From contig NZ_JAROAU010000003.1 in NCBI RefSeq assembly GCF_029433855.1, forward strand, positions 2,705,024-2,769,023: DNA of 64,000 nt, given 5' to 3'. The notes under the pieces are model-generated. The model was not told the origin of the DNA, ran no database searches, and saw only the letters and a list, made by a program, of their open reading frames with translations. The translations under genes were made by a program, and so were the position numbers. Below are positions 60,998-64,000 of this stretch, in pieces; the stretch's first letter is position 1; the number at the start of each line of letters is the position of its first letter. The DNA is from Candidatus Kosakonia sp. 282A-S69. GTDB taxonomy: Bacteria; Pseudomonadota; Gammaproteobacteria; Enterobacterales; Enterobacteriaceae.

Positions 60998-62501
60998 TTT
61001 CTGTATCAATTACATCCGGGTTAACAACACGCAGTAGCGTGCTAAAAAGATCGGTAGCCAGCATGCCGCGCTGGCCATACTGTGCCGCCCGCAGATCCGC
61101 CGCCGCGCCGTGCGCAACGCAGCCTGCAGAGGCAGCATCATACAAACTGAATTTCTGTCCGAGCAGCGCGCCGATAATACCAGAGAGCACGTCGCCCATA
61201 CCGCCGCTGCCCATTCCGGCATTGCCGGCATCAATAATACCGCATTCGCCGTCTGCGCTTGCCACCACTGTGCCCGCGCCTTTCAGCACCACCACCCCCG
61301 CATAGCGTTTTACCAGACGCTGCGCCGAAAGTAAGCGATCACTTTCAATTTCCGCCACGCTGCAGTTAAGCAGACGCGCAGCTTCGCCTGGGTGCGGCGT
61401 CAATACGCGATTGTGACGTTTATCGGGGTTGATTGCCAGAAGGTTCAGTGCATCCGCATCCCACAACATCGGTTTACGGAAGTTCTCCACTTTCTGCAGC
61501 GCTTTTTTACCCCACTCCTGTTGCCCGAGGCCAGGGCCAATCACCACTACATCTGCCCATTCAAGGCTCTCTTCAAGGGACTCAGGGGTTAGCTCGTCGA
61601 CCATAAGCTCTGGCCGCTGAGTAATGATGGGGGCAATGTTCTCGCGGCGCGTCAGAATGCGCACTAACCCGGCACCGGTACGCAAAGCTGCTTCGCCCGT
61701 CATGCGAATAGCGCCCGCCGTACCGTGGTCACCGCCAATAATCACCAACCGGCCATTATCACCTTTATGAGACGTTGGCGGGCGCGGCGTAAACCATTCT
61801 GCAAGTTGGCTGGCATCAAAACGGGAAAGAGGTGGCTGCTGCCCGTCAAGCCACGCCTCAAGGCCCAGTGCATGGTGATGCAGTTGGCCTACCACATCAC
61901 GCGCTTTACCGGTAAGCAGCCCCGGTTTCAGGGCAATAAACGTGATGGTATGTCGAGCCTGGATCACCGCGCCAGGTGTGGTGCCGGTCTGCGCATTAAG
62001 GCCTGATGGGATATCAAGGGCAATACACGGCGCAACATGCTGGTTGGCACGCGTAATCAACGCCGCAACGTTATCGCGCGGCGCGCTGCGCAGCCCGGTA
62101 CCGAGCAGGCCGTCGATAATCAGATCAATACCTTCAGGCCAGAGCGCCTCTGCGGCGTGGATCATGCCACCGGCATTGAGCCAGGCCTCACGCGCCTGTG
62201 CCGCCTCTTCCGGCAGGGGTTTATCACTCTCGAGCGCGATCGCGGTAACCTCAATGCCCGCAGCGGCCGCCAGGCGCGCAACAACATAGCTATCGCCGCC
62301 GTTGTTGCCATGCCCGCACAGCACCAGCCAGTGTTTTGTATTGGGAAAATGATCCCGCGCCAGCTGGAAAGCAGCCTGGCCTGCGCGCAGCATCAATTCG
62401 TATAACGTGATACCGAGGCTGTCTGCCGCCTCTTGTTCGATACGTTTCAGGTCGTCAGCAGGCCAGATGGAGTGTGGTATACTTGCCGCGTTTTTTTTCA
62501 T
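60990..62501 (-). CDS. nnr: Nnr, bifunctional NAD(P)H-hydrate repair enzyme
   Basis: 503 residues (515 in E. coli). N-terminal epimerase domain ([18 protein letters not shown] near residue 60; IDGLLGTGL) and C-terminal ADP-dependent dehydratase ([29 protein letters not shown]). It repairs damaged NAD(P)H. ATG at 62501, 14 bases from the divergent queG start, so the two promoters must overlap the opposite coding sequences. First gene of a long cluster through tsaE, amiB, mutL, miaA, hfq and hflXKC. Confidence 0.96.
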   Translation of the reverse strand: MKKNAASIPHSIWPADDLKRIEQEAADSLGITLYELMLRAGQAAFQLARDHFPNTKHWLVLCGHGNNGGDSYVVARLAAAAGIEVTAIALESDKPLPEEAAQAREAWLNAGGMIHAAEALWPEGIDLIIDGLLGTGLRSAPRDNVAALITRANQHVAPCIALDIPSGLNAQTGTTPGAVIQARHTITFIALKPGLLTGKARDVVGQLHHHALGLEAWLDGQQPPLSRFDASQLAEWFTPRPPTSHKGDNGRLVIIGGDHGTAGAIRMTGEAALRTGAGLVRILTRRENIAPIITQRPELMVDELTPESLEESLEWADVVVIGPGLGQQEWGKKALQKVENFRKPMLWDADALNLLAINPDKRHNRVLTPHPGEAARLLNCSVAEIESDRLLSAQRLVKRYAGVVVLKGAGTVVASADGECGIIDAGNAGMGSGGMGDVLSGIIGALLGQKFSLYDAASAGCVAHGAAADLRAAQYGQRGMLATDLFSTLLRVVNPDVIDTEND

Positions 62502-62515
62502 CTCTATGGTCCGTC

Positions 62516-63655
62516 ATGTCACAGCCCCTCGATCTCAATCAGTTAGCGCAACAAATCAAGCAGTGGGGCACTGAATTAGGTTTTCAGCAGGTCGGTATTA
62601 CCGATACCGATCTCACGGCCAGCGAGCCGAAGCTGCAGGCGTGGCTGGATAAACAGTATCACGGCGAGATGGAGTGGATGGCGCGTCACGGTATGATGCG
62701 CGCCCGCCCCCATGAGCTTCTCCCCGGCACGCTTCGCGTCATCAGCGTACGAATGAACTACCTGCCGCCGAACGCGGCCTTCGCCAGCACGCTAAAAAAC
62801 CCGGCGCTCGGTTATGTCAGCCGCTACGCGCTGGGCCGCGACTATCATAAGCTGCTGCGCAGCCGCCTTAAAAAGCTCGGCGAGCTGATTCAGCAGCAGT
62901 GTGCTTCGCTGAATTTTAGACCGTTTGTCGACTCTGCGCCCATTCTTGAGCGGCCGCTGGCGGAAAAAGCGGGGCTTGGCTGGACTGGTAAGCACTCACT
63001 TATTCTCAGCCGCGATGCGGGGTCATTTTTCTTTCTTGGCGAACTGCTGATTGACCTGCCTTTGCCCGTTGACCAACCCGTTGAAGAGGGCTGCGGGCGC
63101 TGCGTCGCCTGCATGACCATCTGCCCAACCGGGGCGATTGTCGAGCCCTACACCGTCGATGCGCGCCGCTGCATCTCCTATCTCACCATCGAGTTAGAGG
63201 GCGCGATCCCCGAGGAGTTTCGCCCGCTTATCGGTAACCGGATTTACGGCTGCGATGACTGCCAGCTTATCTGCCCGTGGAACCGCTTCTCGCAGCTTAC
63301 GGATGAGGCAGATTTCAGCCCGCGCAAAGCCCTGCACGCGCCAGCGCTGATTGAACTGTTTGCGTGGAGTGAAGCGCGCTTTTTAAAAATCACGGAAGGT
63401 TCGGCTATTCGCCGTATTGGTCATCTACGCTGGCTGCGCAATATTGCGGTCGCGCTGGGCAATGCACCGTGGGATGAGGCCAATATCGTGGCGCTAAAAC
63501 AGCGCCTGGGTGAGCACCCACTTCTTGATGAGCACATCACGTGGGCGATTGCGCAGCAAATTGAGAAGCGTAATGCCTGCGTCGTTGAGGTGCAGCTGCC
63601 GCAAAAACAGCGTCTGGTGCGGGTGGTGGAAAAGGGGCTGCCGCGCGATGCCTGA
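62516..63655 (+). CDS. queG: QueG, epoxyqueuosine reductase
   Basis: 379 residues, the E. coli length. Cobalamin-dependent enzyme that reduces epoxyqueuosine to queuosine in tRNA. Two 4Fe-4S motifs: GCGRCVACMTICPTG (near residue 195) and GCDDCQLICPWN (near 245). The open frame begins 42 bases earlier inside nnr; ATG 62516 matches the homologue. A TATACT at 62478-62483 inside nnr may be its -10. Confidence 0.97.
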   Translation: MSQPLDLNQLAQQIKQWGTELGFQQVGITDTDLTASEPKLQAWLDKQYHGEMEWMARHGMMRARPHELLPGTLRVISVRMNYLPPNAAFASTLKNPALGYVSRYALGRDYHKLLRSRLKKLGELIQQQCASLNFRPFVDSAPILERPLAEKAGLGWTGKHSLILSRDAGSFFFLGELLIDLPLPVDQPVEEGCGRCVACMTICPTGAIVEPYTVDARRCISYLTIELEGAIPEEFRPLIGNRIYGCDDCQLICPWNRFSQLTDEADFSPRKALHAPALIELFAWSEARFLKITEGSAIRRIGHLRWLRNIAVALGNAPWDEANIVALKQRLGEHPLLDEHITWAIAQQIEKRNACVVEVQLPQKQRLVRVVEKGLPRDA

Positions 63656-63656
63656 G

Positions 63657-63905
63657 CCATCCACAGCTTGTGAATAAAATTAAAAACACATTACGTTTCA
63701 ACGTTAACAAATTCGTCAAGCGATCTTGTTAACATTTTGACATGTTATTTTTATTTTAAAATTCATGGGCTTACAAAGGAATAATTTGATAAGCGAAGCA
63801 ACAGAAATCCGGCTAAGGAAAGGTCTTCCTGTGGATAACTCTGTTCACAATACTTTTTCAGCATGAAAGGAAATCGCCCGCAGCGCGGTTATTCGCTGTG
63901 GATAA
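63657..63905. other. datA: datA-like DnaA-titration locus
   Basis: Three perfect DnaA boxes (TTATNCACA) lie on the minus strand at 63669-63677, 63830-63838 and 63897-63905. Two 7-of-9 boxes are on the plus strand at 63657-63665 and 63840-63848. An IHF-like site at 63779-63791 (AA-N4-TTGATA core) falls between the boxes. E. coli datA, which binds DnaA with IHF to promote ATP hydrolysis and restrain initiation, sits in exactly this queG-tRNA-Gly gap. There is no open frame. Confidence 0.8.
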
Positions 63906-63924
63906 TTTTTTGGATACGAAAGAT

Positions 63925-64000
<76 letters not shown>

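Overview
The window is a chromosomal segment of an Enterobacteriaceae bacterium. Most proteins read as close orthologues of Escherichia coli K-12 proteins, and the gene order follows the E. coli 94-96 minute region in reverse: ytfQRT-yjfF, ppa, ytfP-tamBA, msrA, ytfL, ytfKJ, cysQ, cpdB, ytfHG, ytfF, ytfE, cycA, fklB, ytfB, the rpsF operon, yjfP, aidB, rlmB, rnr-nsrR, purA, the hfl-hfq-mutL-amiB cluster, queG and a tRNA-Gly. GC-rich coding, several extra chemoreceptors and lineage-specific transporters suggest an Enterobacter/Kosakonia-like genus rather than Escherichia. This is inferred from gene content only.

Layout. 1-4357: galactofuranose-type ABC transporter operon, with a CRP-like and a GalR-type operator upstream. 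4758-13898: ppa, the TamAB translocation module, msrA and paeA. 13974-21256: small stress genes, the sulfur and nucleotide phosphatases cysQ and cpdB, the ytfH/qorB pair, and an AraC regulator next to the exporter ytfF. 21284-28120: a Tsr-like chemoreceptor, ytfE with a textbook NsrR operator, cycA, fklB, ytfB and a DMT transporter. 28328-29767: the S6-PriB-S18-L9 operon with its S6:S18 leader. 30034-37111: DUF1471 small proteins, an esterase, a second chemoreceptor, aidB and an MHS-family transporter. 37280-50426: rlmB, a 9-kb inserted block, then rnr-nsrR. 50579-62501: purA and the tsaE-amiB-mutL-miaA-hfq-hflXKC cluster. 62516-64000: queG, a DnaA-box cluster at the datA position, and tRNA-Gly(GCC).

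The parts that differ from the E. coli layout are the most informative. The block 38159-47450 sits between rlmB and rnr, which adjoin in E. coli. It carries a chemoreceptor, a YfaZ-like outer-membrane protein, NhaA, a BetT-type transporter, a DUF6882-like protein, a convergent YmgA-like/YmgB-like pair and an immunity-like small protein, with two long AT-rich gaps. The three chemoreceptors in the window each have a sigma-28-like promoter but no che genes nearby, so they extend the ligand range of a chemotaxis system encoded elsewhere. The ula (ascorbate) genes found in E. coli between yjfP and yjfY are missing, and yjfY is truncated at that junction. NsrR (50001-50426) and its presumed target site at ytfE (23163-23185) lie in the same window. 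I see no CRISPR array, prophage, insertion sequence or rRNA.
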